From a virus, in the IMG/VR virus record IMGVR_UViG_3300031510_000042, positions 1-21,962 of that record: a stretch of DNA of 21,962 bases; one strand, written 5' to 3'. The notes beneath the pieces were generated by a model, which had not been told where the DNA came from, searched no databases, and was given only the letters and a program-made list of their open reading frames with translations. Positions 15,244-21,516 of the stretch are shown here, piece after piece (the first letter of the stretch is position 1; the number at the start of each line of letters is the position of its first letter). The position numbers and the translations under genes are program-made.

Positions 15244-15271
15244 GTTATATTGAAACGATAAGTATAGTCAA
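15244..15271 (-). promoter_or_regulatory. Sigma70-like promoter ahead of the mazG-nrdJ segment
   Basis: On the minus strand TTGACT (15271-15266, 5 of 6) is followed by a 16-nt spacer and TATAAC (15249-15244, 5 of 6). The expected RNA start is near 15237. The -35 box overlaps the stop codon of the upstream 78-residue gene. It would drive the small genes, mazG and nrdJ as a separate transcript from the replication genes. Confidence 0.5.
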
Positions 15272-15504
15272 GTATGATTTATATCTGTATTAATTATTAT
15301 AGGATCAATGCTTGTTTCGAAGTGACTCTTCCAATCATATGCATCGTCGTACTCTTCAAAATAAAATTCACTGTTAAAGACTTCACCGTCTTCCTCTATT
15401 CGACAGAGGATACTGTAGTTAGAACCATCAGGCCACTCATCACTATGGGGACAATCATCCCTTGATATTGGACCTTCTAATACATCCCAAATTTTTAAAC
15501 TCAT
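15268..15504 (-). CDS. Acidic hypothetical protein, 78 aa
   Basis: The start at 15504 is chosen because it forms an ATGA overlap with the upstream nuclease stop and has GGAAGAA just before it; an in-frame ATG at 15561 lies inside the nuclease gene. The product (MSLKIWDVLEGPISRDDCPH, then DGSNYSILCRIEEDGEVFNS) is strongly acidic and rich in aromatic residues (EFYFEEYDDAYDWKSHF), with strand-like alternation. Small, very acidic phage proteins often bind host proteins or mimic DNA, but nothing specific supports that here. The function is unknown. Confidence 0.6.
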   Translation of the reverse strand: MSLKIWDVLEGPISRDDCPHSDEWPDGSNYSILCRIEEDGEVFNSEFYFEEYDDAYDWKSHFETSIDPIIINTDINHT

Positions 15505-15845
15505 TTCTTCCAGTTCCTTAGTAGCTCCATGTAATGATCCATGCTTACCATAATAATCCAAGGTTGTCTATCAGATCTGTAAAAAACTACTGGCTCACCT
15601 TTGCCGTGGTTGCCAGCTTGTTCTATGTAATCGTAGGCAGTTTTCATACCAGCCTTACGCCTCTTAACTTCAATGCTAATAGGCAATGTCTTTCTGGCTA
15701 AGGGAGATAGCTGGATGTCTTCACCTGTATCTCCCATAGTTGTAGACTTGATGTCATCAGCCTCGAACTCAGGGAATGTCTCAAGTAACTTATCCCTGAC
15801 CTCTTGCTGACCACCTCTGCCCTTGGCCTTGGCTGCTCTAGTCAT
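15501..15845 (-). CDS. PD-(D/E)XK nuclease, Holliday-junction-resolvase-like, 114 aa
   Basis: The N-terminal helix KGRGGQQEVRDKLLETF with Glu15 is followed by GEDIQLSPLA (Asp43) and a strand ISIEVKRRK holding E-x-K (Glu59, Lys61). A helix (TAYDYIEQAGNHGKGEP) and the strands VVFYRSDRQPWIIMVSM then HYMELL complete it. This order is the Hjc/VRR-type PD-(D/E)XK core and the length is right for a small resolvase. It follows the RecE-like exonuclease in the replication operon, the place where T7 has its resolving endonuclease I. A role in resolving branched replication or packaging intermediates is likely. It could also be a nicking or host-DNA-degrading enzyme. No clear ribosome site precedes it. 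Confidence 0.72.
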   Translation of the reverse strand: MTRAAKAKGRGGQQEVRDKLLETFPEFEADDIKSTTMGDTGEDIQLSPLARKTLPISIEVKRRKAGMKTAYDYIEQAGNHGKGEPVVFYRSDRQPWIIMVSMDHYMELLRNWKK

Positions 15846-15851
15846 GACTGA

Positions 15852-16622
15852 TCATAGCCATGAAGGTTTTTCCATGACAGTGTAGTCACCCCAACCTGTA
15901 CTGTAGTCTACTTCTTTATCTGCCTTTGCAATAACAGCTAGAGTTTTGTGAAGCTCAACAGTAGCCCACTTCATTACCTCTGCACCCATCACATGTAGAT
16001 GTGATATGAATGGGGCTGACTTCTCACAAGCAATGAATGCAAAATCAGTTACATCATAGCCAGCAAGCTTACATGTATAAACGTAATGGGCACCTTGAAG
16101 AAAGTAACCATACTTTACACACTCGCTTAGAAAACCTTTTGGACTAGCATCTTGTGTAGTCTTTACATCGTACACAGTTTTATTAGACTCAATCATTAGG
16201 TCTGGTCTTGTCTTAAGCATCAGCCCTGACACTGGATCTTTTACGAAAATACTAATCTCGTTTACTCTCTCAGGATGATTCAAAGCATCAGCACATATAG
16301 GATTACCTAATGCACCTCTAGTAATACAGTTAGCTACGTTGAACTCTACCTCAGTTAAGAGTACTTGATCTTCAGTTAAGTTTTCTTTCAGGTCTTTGAA
16401 GGCAGCACTAGCCTTAGTCTTTGGACCTTTGATTACTAATTTTCTATCAGCCTCCAACAAGTTTGCATGGACAGCATTACCCATTGCAAATGCTGCAGAC
16501 TGAGCAATCTTCTGTCCCTTCCAGTGGGCTAGAGATTTCTTATAGACTGCTTTCACAGCACTTGAAGATATACCATCTATTGAATGGTATCTTTCATTGG
16601 ACATATCTTTTATTTTTTGCAT
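15852..16622 (-). CDS. RecE-like PD-(D/E)XK exonuclease, 256 aa
   Basis: Motifs follow the RecE/Cas4-related exonuclease family: an N-terminal helix region with GNAVHANLLE (His52), RPDLM with metal-binding Asp141, YDVKTTQ with D-x-K (Asp152, Lys154), and a final helix motif QGAHYVY (Gln176, Tyr180). It should degrade duplex DNA ends processively, feeding recombination or replication, in the position of T7 gp6. The start has AGGAG at a 5-base spacing and lies downstream of a hairpin terminator, so its expression may be lower than that of ssb or need readthrough. No partner single-strand annealing protein of the RecT type is visible; the gp2.5-like protein upstream could fill that role. Confidence 0.85.
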   Translation of the reverse strand: MQKIKDMSNERYHSIDGISSSAVKAVYKKSLAHWKGQKIAQSAAFAMGNAVHANLLEADRKLVIKGPKTKASAAFKDLKENLTEDQVLLTEVEFNVANCITRGALGNPICADALNHPERVNEISIFVKDPVSGLMLKTRPDLMIESNKTVYDVKTTQDASPKGFLSECVKYGYFLQGAHYVYTCKLAGYDVTDFAFIACEKSAPFISHLHVMGAEVMKWATVELHKTLAVIAKADKEVDYSTGWGDYTVMEKPSWL

Positions 16623-16641
16623 AACAACTCCTAAATAAAAT

Positions 16642-16680
16642 GTGGGGCAGGTAGAAAAGGAAAGTAAATACCCACCCCAC
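16642..16680 (-). terminator. Rho-independent-type terminator after ssb
   Basis: On the minus strand a 12-base arm (16680-16669) pairs continuously with a second arm (16653-16642) around a 15-base loop, followed by ATTTTATTTAG. Ten pairs are Watson-Crick and two are G-U wobbles. In plus-strand RNA those two positions would be A-C mismatches, so the structure is best formed in the leftward transcript. It lies between ssb and the exonuclease gene. Confidence 0.75.
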
Positions 16681-16687
16681 TAGTAGG

Positions 16688-17191
16688 CTAGAACAATACC
16701 TCGTCCTTCGCCACAGTCTTAGACTCAGTTACAGGTGGAGGAGACTCACCTGTGTCAGGAACATACTCAACAAGTTCCATAACCTTAACCTTATCCAAAC
16801 GTGTTCCAACAATATCTTTTCTACTTGTATCGTAGACGCAGAGAGTTACCTCTACAATAGATCCGTTACCAATGGTGCCATCAGTATTGTAATCCCAAGG
16901 ACTATCATCAGCCTTAAGAACTACAGGCGCACCACTGTCCCAATCTTTTCCTGTAGCAAACTTACGCAGGAATTTAACCGTGTGTCCACGGCCTTCTAGG
17001 TCAGGCTTACCCTTCTTAATAGAACGAGAAGCCTTTAGCTTCGTAAGGTTATCTTCATCTAAGATAACATCAATGACACAGCCACCGCCATGTTCAGCAT
17101 AGGCACCCTCATAGCCAAGTAAGTCTCGATTCTCCTCAAAGACTTTAGCCCATTCCGCAATGCCTGTTAATTTTACTATCCGTGTAGCCAT
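16688..17191 (-). CDS. ssb: T7 gp2.5-like single-stranded DNA-binding protein, 167 aa
   Basis: The product has the features of a T7-type SSB: a compact beta-rich body (KLTGIAEWAKVFEENRDLLG, then GGGCVIDVILDEDNLTKLKA, and VEVTLCVYDTSRKDIVGTRL), followed by a Pro-rich linker and an acidic C-terminus ending in phenylalanine (AKDEVLF), the element that contacts polymerase and helicase in T7. The start at 17191 is preferred because GGAGGG lies 4 bases upstream. An in-frame ATG at 17203 would add MEGQ but has no ribosome site, and that stretch encodes the ribosome site itself. A promoter-like sequence sits in the end of the polymerase gene and a hairpin follows, so it may be transcribed on its own, fitting its need in bulk. 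Confidence 0.82.
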   Translation of the reverse strand: MATRIVKLTGIAEWAKVFEENRDLLGYEGAYAEHGGGCVIDVILDEDNLTKLKASRSIKKGKPDLEGRGHTVKFLRKFATGKDWDSGAPVVLKADDSPWDYNTDGTIGNGSIVEVTLCVYDTSRKDIVGTRLDKVKVMELVEYVPDTGESPPPVTESKTVAKDEVLF

Positions 17192-17206
17192 CTGGCCCTC
17201 CATATG

Positions 17207-19048
17207 TTAATGAATATTACTGTATGTTTTACCATACTGTATGTCAATACCTAAATCAACATTTAATTTAAGGTCTTGATTTACTTTTTCAATCGCCCAT
17301 TGGAGGATAGACGAATGTTCTTGCTCACTACCCTCCCTTACTTGGTTGATTGATTCGTCGTGGAATTGTCCTAAGATATTAGGACGTTTAGTTCTGTAGT
17401 ATGCAACCCACTTGTCAAAGCAGTAAGCCCCAGTCGATTGATTGAGGGTAGAGAATACATCCTTCTCATAACGAAGGCTGTGCCAGAACTTACTGACTGG
17501 GTTTTGTACCCACATCTCACCATTAATCTTCCGTATCTTCTGGGCCTCAGAGAAAGCTTTGACAGACCAGTTACGTTTCCAATACGCTTCAAGCAATGAA
17601 GACGCCTGAGGTATTGGCATTCCTGTAGTACGTGATAGCTTAGCTGCACCTACACCATAGGTAGCAGAGTAGTTCACTACCTTGTAGTTCTTACGCAAAG
17701 ACTTCAGAGATATTTCCCCTGAGTTATGTTTGTCTATCTGTAATTGGGTAACTGCACCAGCATGTTTAGCGAGGTCAAGGTGAGGATCGAATCCCTCCCT
17801 AGCCATCTCTTCTACATAGTCTGGATCATAAGGCTTCATGTAGTGACGCTTGGTAGTATCCTCTAGGGATGTCATGTCAGCACCACATAGTACAAAGCCT
17901 TCATCTGCAATCAGACAACCACGTACTTCCTTACCCCAAGGCTTATCAACCCCAGGTAGATTGACCAAGGGTTTCTTGTGCTTGAACCGTAGTGTATTAG
18001 TTAGGCCAGCAATACCTGCCTTAACGTAACCATTACGTTCACACTCAATAAATCCTTGGAAGATAGATAGCCTATGTTGTATAACAGTAAGACCATCAAG
18101 TACACCCACTGCTGGATGCTCATCGACAAGAAGCTTAACTGAACTAGTAAGCTCTCCATCGTTACGCACTTGAGGTATCGTTCTTTCTTTACCCTCCTCA
18201 TCTCTCTCATACTTGTGAGTACATGGCTCCCAACCTAATGAGAATAACCAATCCTTAACCTGTGGTGAGGACTTAGGGTTAGGATCTTTCCAACCCTTCA
18301 CGACAGTAATCTCTTTGTCGTAATGATTAGGCAAGTTCTTTTCTGCAAGCAGAGAGAACCATTTCTCACCATGTGCTGAAGCTGAGCCATCCTGTTTGAA
18401 ACAAGACTTAGGCTTACGCTTGACAGTAGTGACCTGTTGTCTAGGCATCACAGACTTAAGCTCTTCTATCTTATCTTCTTGTTGTTGTACTAGTGTGTTG
18501 ATACTAGCCTCAGCTAACTGCCTATCAAGACGCCAGCCAACCTGCTCCGCTGTTGCAGCACAAGACATTTTAAATTGTAAGTACCGAAAGAACTTATCCA
18601 GTAGCCTATCATCTTGATAGATGAACTTGAATCGTTGTAACAAGTTTTGCCACAAGGCCCAGTTAATCTTAACGTCCTCTTCACAACGATGTATATACAC
18701 TTGTATATCCTGATCAGACCAATCATCTACTACAGGTTTAGGTATGCCGAAGTCTTCGCCAAAGCTATCAAGCCCATGCTTAGCTCTGTTGTAGTTAAGA
18801 ACCCAAGACATAGACAGGGTATCAAATAGTCTGGCCTTGATCTCTATGCCTAGTATCTTCTCAAGTAGTGGTACATCATAGCTAACAATGTTGTGACCAA
18901 TCAAACCACGTTGAGATAAGATAAGCTCACGCATATCATCATAGTCTACTAGAGTAGTAAACTCCGAGCCATCGGCAGTATAGGATAGGCAATGTATTTT
19001 AGTAGCATCATCTAAGAGATTGTCTGCTTCTACATCGAATACTATCAT
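17207..19048 (-). CDS. polA: Family A DNA polymerase with 3'-5' exonuclease, T7 type, 613 aa
   Basis: It is the phage replicative polymerase. The proofreading domain is complete: Asp5 and Glu7 (VFDVEAD), GHNIVSYD with Asp58, and Tyr118/Asp125 (YIHRCEEDV). The polymerase domain has motif A at CGADMTSLED (Asp391, Glu396), motif B at RKNYKVVNYSATYG (Arg452, Lys456, Tyr460, Tyr464) and motif C at FHDES (His563, Asp564, Glu565). Motif A is unusual after the Glu (DTTKRHYM instead of LRxxAH). Tyr460 aligns with E. coli Phe762 and T7 Tyr526, the position governing dideoxynucleotide discrimination. There is no 5'-3' exonuclease domain. At 613 residues it is shorter than T7 gp5 (704). It overlaps the primase-helicase stop by four bases (ATGA). 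Confidence 0.95.
   Translation of the reverse strand: MIVFDVEADNLLDDATKIHCLSYTADGSEFTTLVDYDDMRELILSQRGLIGHNIVSYDVPLLEKILGIEIKARLFDTLSMSWVLNYNRAKHGLDSFGEDFGIPKPVVDDWSDQDIQVYIHRCEEDVKINWALWQNLLQRFKFIYQDDRLLDKFFRYLQFKMSCAATAEQVGWRLDRQLAEASINTLVQQQEDKIEELKSVMPRQQVTTVKRKPKSCFKQDGSASAHGEKWFSLLAEKNLPNHYDKEITVVKGWKDPNPKSSPQVKDWLFSLGWEPCTHKYERDEEGKERTIPQVRNDGELTSSVKLLVDEHPAVGVLDGLTVIQHRLSIFQGFIECERNGYVKAGIAGLTNTLRFKHKKPLVNLPGVDKPWGKEVRGCLIADEGFVLCGADMTSLEDTTKRHYMKPYDPDYVEEMAREGFDPHLDLAKHAGAVTQLQIDKHNSGEISLKSLRKNYKVVNYSATYGVGAAKLSRTTGMPIPQASSLLEAYWKRNWSVKAFSEAQKIRKINGEMWVQNPVSKFWHSLRYEKDVFSTLNQSTGAYCFDKWVAYYRTKRPNILGQFHDESINQVREGSEQEHSSILQWAIEKVNQDLKLNVDLGIDIQYGKTYSNIH
17219..17247 (-). promoter_or_regulatory. 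Sigma70-like promoter inside the 3' end of the polymerase gene, ahead of ssb
   Basis: On the minus strand a perfect TTGACA (17247-17242) is followed by a 17-nt spacer and TACAGT (17224-17219, 4 of 6 with the key A2 and T6). The expected RNA start near 17212 leaves about 20 bases before the ssb ATG at 17191, including its GGAGGG. It is embedded in coding sequence, so chance cannot be excluded. Confidence 0.45.
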
Positions 19049-20652
19049 GCTGCCATCTCACTCCTTACATAAGGTGCATCTTCAGAAAGGATCGTAGTGT
19101 CTGGATCGTAGTACACTGAACCTGCATTGCCTAGCTTAGCGAATGGCCTGTTCTTATCAACGATAAAGGTTGTAGTGTTCTTTAAGATCTCATCCTCAGT
19201 TTCTATGTCACGCTCTAGCTTAATACATATTATTGCTTCCTCTTCAAGGGAGGCAGCATACTTTGTACGTCCATCGTCATTGACCTGAGATATAAATACA
19301 ACACCTATGCTCAACTCCTTAGCAAGCTGTGCCATACGTGAGCCTAGTGTGGTCAACGTACTGGTAGCACCATCCACACCTGAGTTAGATAGGTAAGCCA
19401 AGCGTTGAACATGGTCAATGAAGATGAAGCTGGCACCATACACTGTAGCTGCAAGCCTTACATAGTCTAGCAACTTGAGTGGATCATCGTGTGACATCAT
19501 CTCAAAGATGATAGTACGTTCAGCTTTGGTAGCTTCCTTAGCAGCCTTGAGTACGTCAGCCTCAGAGACGTTGTTCTCTCTGGCATCATCCTTAGTCCTG
19601 ACGTTGATACCTAGATGGTATGTCGCCATTGAACGATAGGTAGTCGACTTCATTTCCTCCATGTGTAGCATAGCAACACGGCTATCTTCATCACGTAGTA
19701 GACCTGTCTCAAAGTATCGTATCACCTCTGTCTTACCCGTACCACGGGGTGCCTTGATGAATGTAAGGCCACCCTTAACCATACCCCTGATCTTATCGTC
19801 AAGTCCAGCATGTCCTGTTGGTACATACTCATAGGGGTTCTCATTAAGGATTGCATCCTCAACATCCTGATCAGAGCAGAAGAAGTTCTCTGGTGAGTAT
19901 CTCTGTGGCTTACGTGCCGCCCACATCAGATCATTAGCATCACCTGCCTCAAGGAACTCGTTGGCATCCTTGTACTTAGACATCGGTACATACCAGAACT
20001 TATCAGGGAAGGCTGAGTATAATTTGTCAGCTGCCCTACGTCCTGCCTCGTCTAGCTCACCAGCATATACTATCTCTTTGAATGATGACAGATAGAGGTG
20101 ATTGTGTTTGATAAACTTCTCACCGATAGATGCGCTGGGCAGTGACTTAACTGGATAAGTCTTACCTAGTATCTGATACAGTGAGGCAGCATCGAACTCA
20201 CCCTCAGTCAGGTAGATACGATTGCTTGTACCAGCATTGAACTCTGGGCCAAACAAATGGTTCATGCCCATGCCTCTGTCCTTAGTCCAAGACTTAGACT
20301 TGTCGGACACTAGCCTGTACTTGACTGTGTGTGGGTACTTGTAGGCATAGCGCACTGGCTCACCCTTAGCACCTGTCTGTAACTGTATGCCATACATCTC
20401 ACATACATCAGCATCAATAGACCTGATGTTCTCGTAAGTGCCACCCGTGATGGGTATCTCCATAGGCTTCTTCCTTTCCTTTAGCGGGTACTCACTCTGT
20501 ACCCATTCATATATCTCAGGCATACCCTTGGATGGGTAAGCCCTACTGCATGAATGACACTGACCAAAGCCATCATCATTCCAATTGAAAGCATCACTTG
20601 ATCCGCAATCAGTAAACGGGCAAGCTAAGTGTGGATTATCTCCTGTTGCCAT
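19045..20652 (-). CDS. Bifunctional DNA primase-helicase, T7 gp4 type, 535 aa
   Basis: One protein both primes and unwinds. An N-terminal zinc ribbon has Cys11, Cys16, Cys32 and Cys35 (CPFTDC, then CHSC). A TOPRIM domain follows with LTEGEFDAAS at 148-157 (catalytic Glu150) and GELDEAGRRAADKL at 198-211. The C-terminal RecA-fold helicase has Walker A APRGTGKT at 301-308 (Lys307), Walker B FIFIDHVQRL (Asp413), FISQVND at 453-459 and a late VDKNR motif at 498-502 near the expected arginine finger. Length and order match T7 gp4. The start overlaps the upstream small gene by 17 bases, with AAAGGGG 8 nt upstream of the ATG. It would work as a hexamer with the polymerase directly downstream and the gp2.5-like SSB. 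Confidence 0.93.
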   Translation of the reverse strand: MATGDNPHLACPFTDCGSSDAFNWNDDGFGQCHSCSRAYPSKGMPEIYEWVQSEYPLKERKKPMEIPITGGTYENIRSIDADVCEMYGIQLQTGAKGEPVRYAYKYPHTVKYRLVSDKSKSWTKDRGMGMNHLFGPEFNAGTSNRIYLTEGEFDAASLYQILGKTYPVKSLPSASIGEKFIKHNHLYLSSFKEIVYAGELDEAGRRAADKLYSAFPDKFWYVPMSKYKDANEFLEAGDANDLMWAARKPQRYSPENFFCSDQDVEDAILNENPYEYVPTGHAGLDDKIRGMVKGGLTFIKAPRGTGKTEVIRYFETGLLRDEDSRVAMLHMEEMKSTTYRSMATYHLGINVRTKDDARENNVSEADVLKAAKEATKAERTIIFEMMSHDDPLKLLDYVRLAATVYGASFIFIDHVQRLAYLSNSGVDGATSTLTTLGSRMAQLAKELSIGVVFISQVNDDGRTKYAASLEEEAIICIKLERDIETEDEILKNTTTFIVDKNRPFAKLGNAGSVYYDPDTTILSEDAPYVRSEMAA

Positions 20653-20899
20653 CTCCTCTATCCCCTTTCTTTTTCTGTGTCAAGTAGAACGAACCTTCAG
20701 GTGATCTATAACCTGCGATTAAATCCTGCCATTGCTGATGGCTCATGTATAGTAGTTGATACTCATCCATCAACTCATCGTACTGTCTGATATACACTGT
20801 GCCATTCTCTGCATAAACCATTTCAATATCTTCATGCATTTCTGTATGATCTATAGTTACTACTACTGATGCATCAGATTCAAATTCTACCGTATACAC
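20636..20899 (-). CDS. Small acidic hypothetical protein with GTG start, 87 aa
   Basis: It starts at a GTG (20899) with AGGGAG about 10 bases upstream, inside the end of the preceding gene. The first 60 residues are acidic and strand-like (MYTVEFESDASVVVTIDHTE, then DIEMVYAENGTVYIRQYDEL), while the C-terminus turns basic (TQKKKGDRGDGNRR). That basic tail is encoded by the stretch that also holds the ribosome site and start of the primase-helicase gene, so part of it may reflect the overlap rather than function. Not recognised. Confidence 0.6.
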   Translation of the reverse strand: MYTVEFESDASVVVTIDHTEMHEDIEMVYAENGTVYIRQYDELMDEYQLLYMSHQQWQDLIAGYRSPEGSFYLTQKKKGDRGDGNRR

Positions 20900-21113
20900 G
20901 ATTGATTATCTCCCTTTCCTTAGATCTGTTACGTTCATCATCTGTCATAGGACTGATGTAACCCACGACTATACCAGTATTCCATTTAGATGCTTGTACT
21001 TGAGCTTCCTCCTTTGTTTTAAACAATAGAGGTTTATCTTTATCTGTAAAGGTTTTCTTACCTGTGTCATAAACAAGCTCATCCTTCTCAATTTCAAACA
21101 TGACTGCCCACAT
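20880..21113 (-). CDS. Hypothetical protein, 77 aa
   Basis: The start at 21113 is set by a strong AGGAGG site 7 bases upstream; an in-frame ATG at 21203 lies within the cell-wall hydrolase gene. The sequence opens MWAVMFEIEKDELVYDTGKK, has the charged middle LLFKTKEEAQVQASKWNTG, then GIVVGYISPM and a basic end. The strand-helix-strand layout with KTKEEAQ-A resembles small phage proteins that read like a single alpha/beta repeat domain. No function is assigned. It overlaps the next gene by 20 bases. Confidence 0.62.
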   Translation of the reverse strand: MWAVMFEIEKDELVYDTGKKTFTDKDKPLLFKTKEEAQVQASKWNTGIVVGYISPMTDDERNRSKEREIINRVYGRI

Positions 21114-21123
21114 TGTATTCCTC

Positions 21124-21516
21124 CTACCTATAAAACTTGTGTGATCCATAAGTTGCAGTGGTATTAAGTGACGCACTCCAGTATGGTTTAACGTATCGTG
21201 CATGGTAATGAGTAGCTCCCTTAGTTAGATCAGCTACAGTACCACGTAGTACATTGTCAGCTACAACTAATGCTCTGGCCCAAGGCAACTCTTCATGTGC
21301 TTTGTCTGACTTGCCATCACAGTACCAGCTAAACTGGCATCGGTGTTTACCTTTGCTTAAACCTTGATGAACTACAGAACATATATCATCAGGCCACCTA
21401 GAACTTTCCACCCTGTTTATTACTACATGAGCTACTGCGTATTGTCCTACCATTGGTTCACTCCTAGCCTCATGGTAGACGTTCATTGCTAGGCACATCA
21501 ATGCTGCACTGATCAT
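21124..21516 (-). CDS. SleB-family (Hydrolase_2) cell-wall hydrolase, probable endolysin, 130 aa
   Basis: The protein is a single SleB-type domain: MNVYHEARSEPMVGQYAVAH with likely catalytic Glu16, VVINRVESSRWPDDICSVV, the conserved CQFSWYCDG (60-68), ATHYHARYVKPYWS (101-114) and a C-terminal GSHKFYR. Family members cleave peptidoglycan glycan strands (N-acetylglucosaminidase or transglycosylase type). The start at 21516 is chosen because it forms a TAATG overlap with the thyX stop and has GGAGG 7 bases upstream; an in-frame ATG at 21543 lies within thyX. With this start there is no added membrane anchor: the hydrophobic first helix belongs to the domain. It would lyse the host late, or modify the wall early; its site among replication genes is unusual for an endolysin. 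Confidence 0.83.
   Translation of the reverse strand: MISAALMCLAMNVYHEARSEPMVGQYAVAHVVINRVESSRWPDDICSVVHQGLSKGKHRCQFSWYCDGKSDKAHEELPWARALVVADNVLRGTVADLTKGATHYHARYVKPYWSASLNTTATYGSHKFYR

Noticed and set aside
17192-17203. Longer SSB start adding four residues (MEGQ)
   Set aside because: Those codons contain the GGAGGG ribosome site for the ATG at 17191, and no ribosome site precedes 17203.
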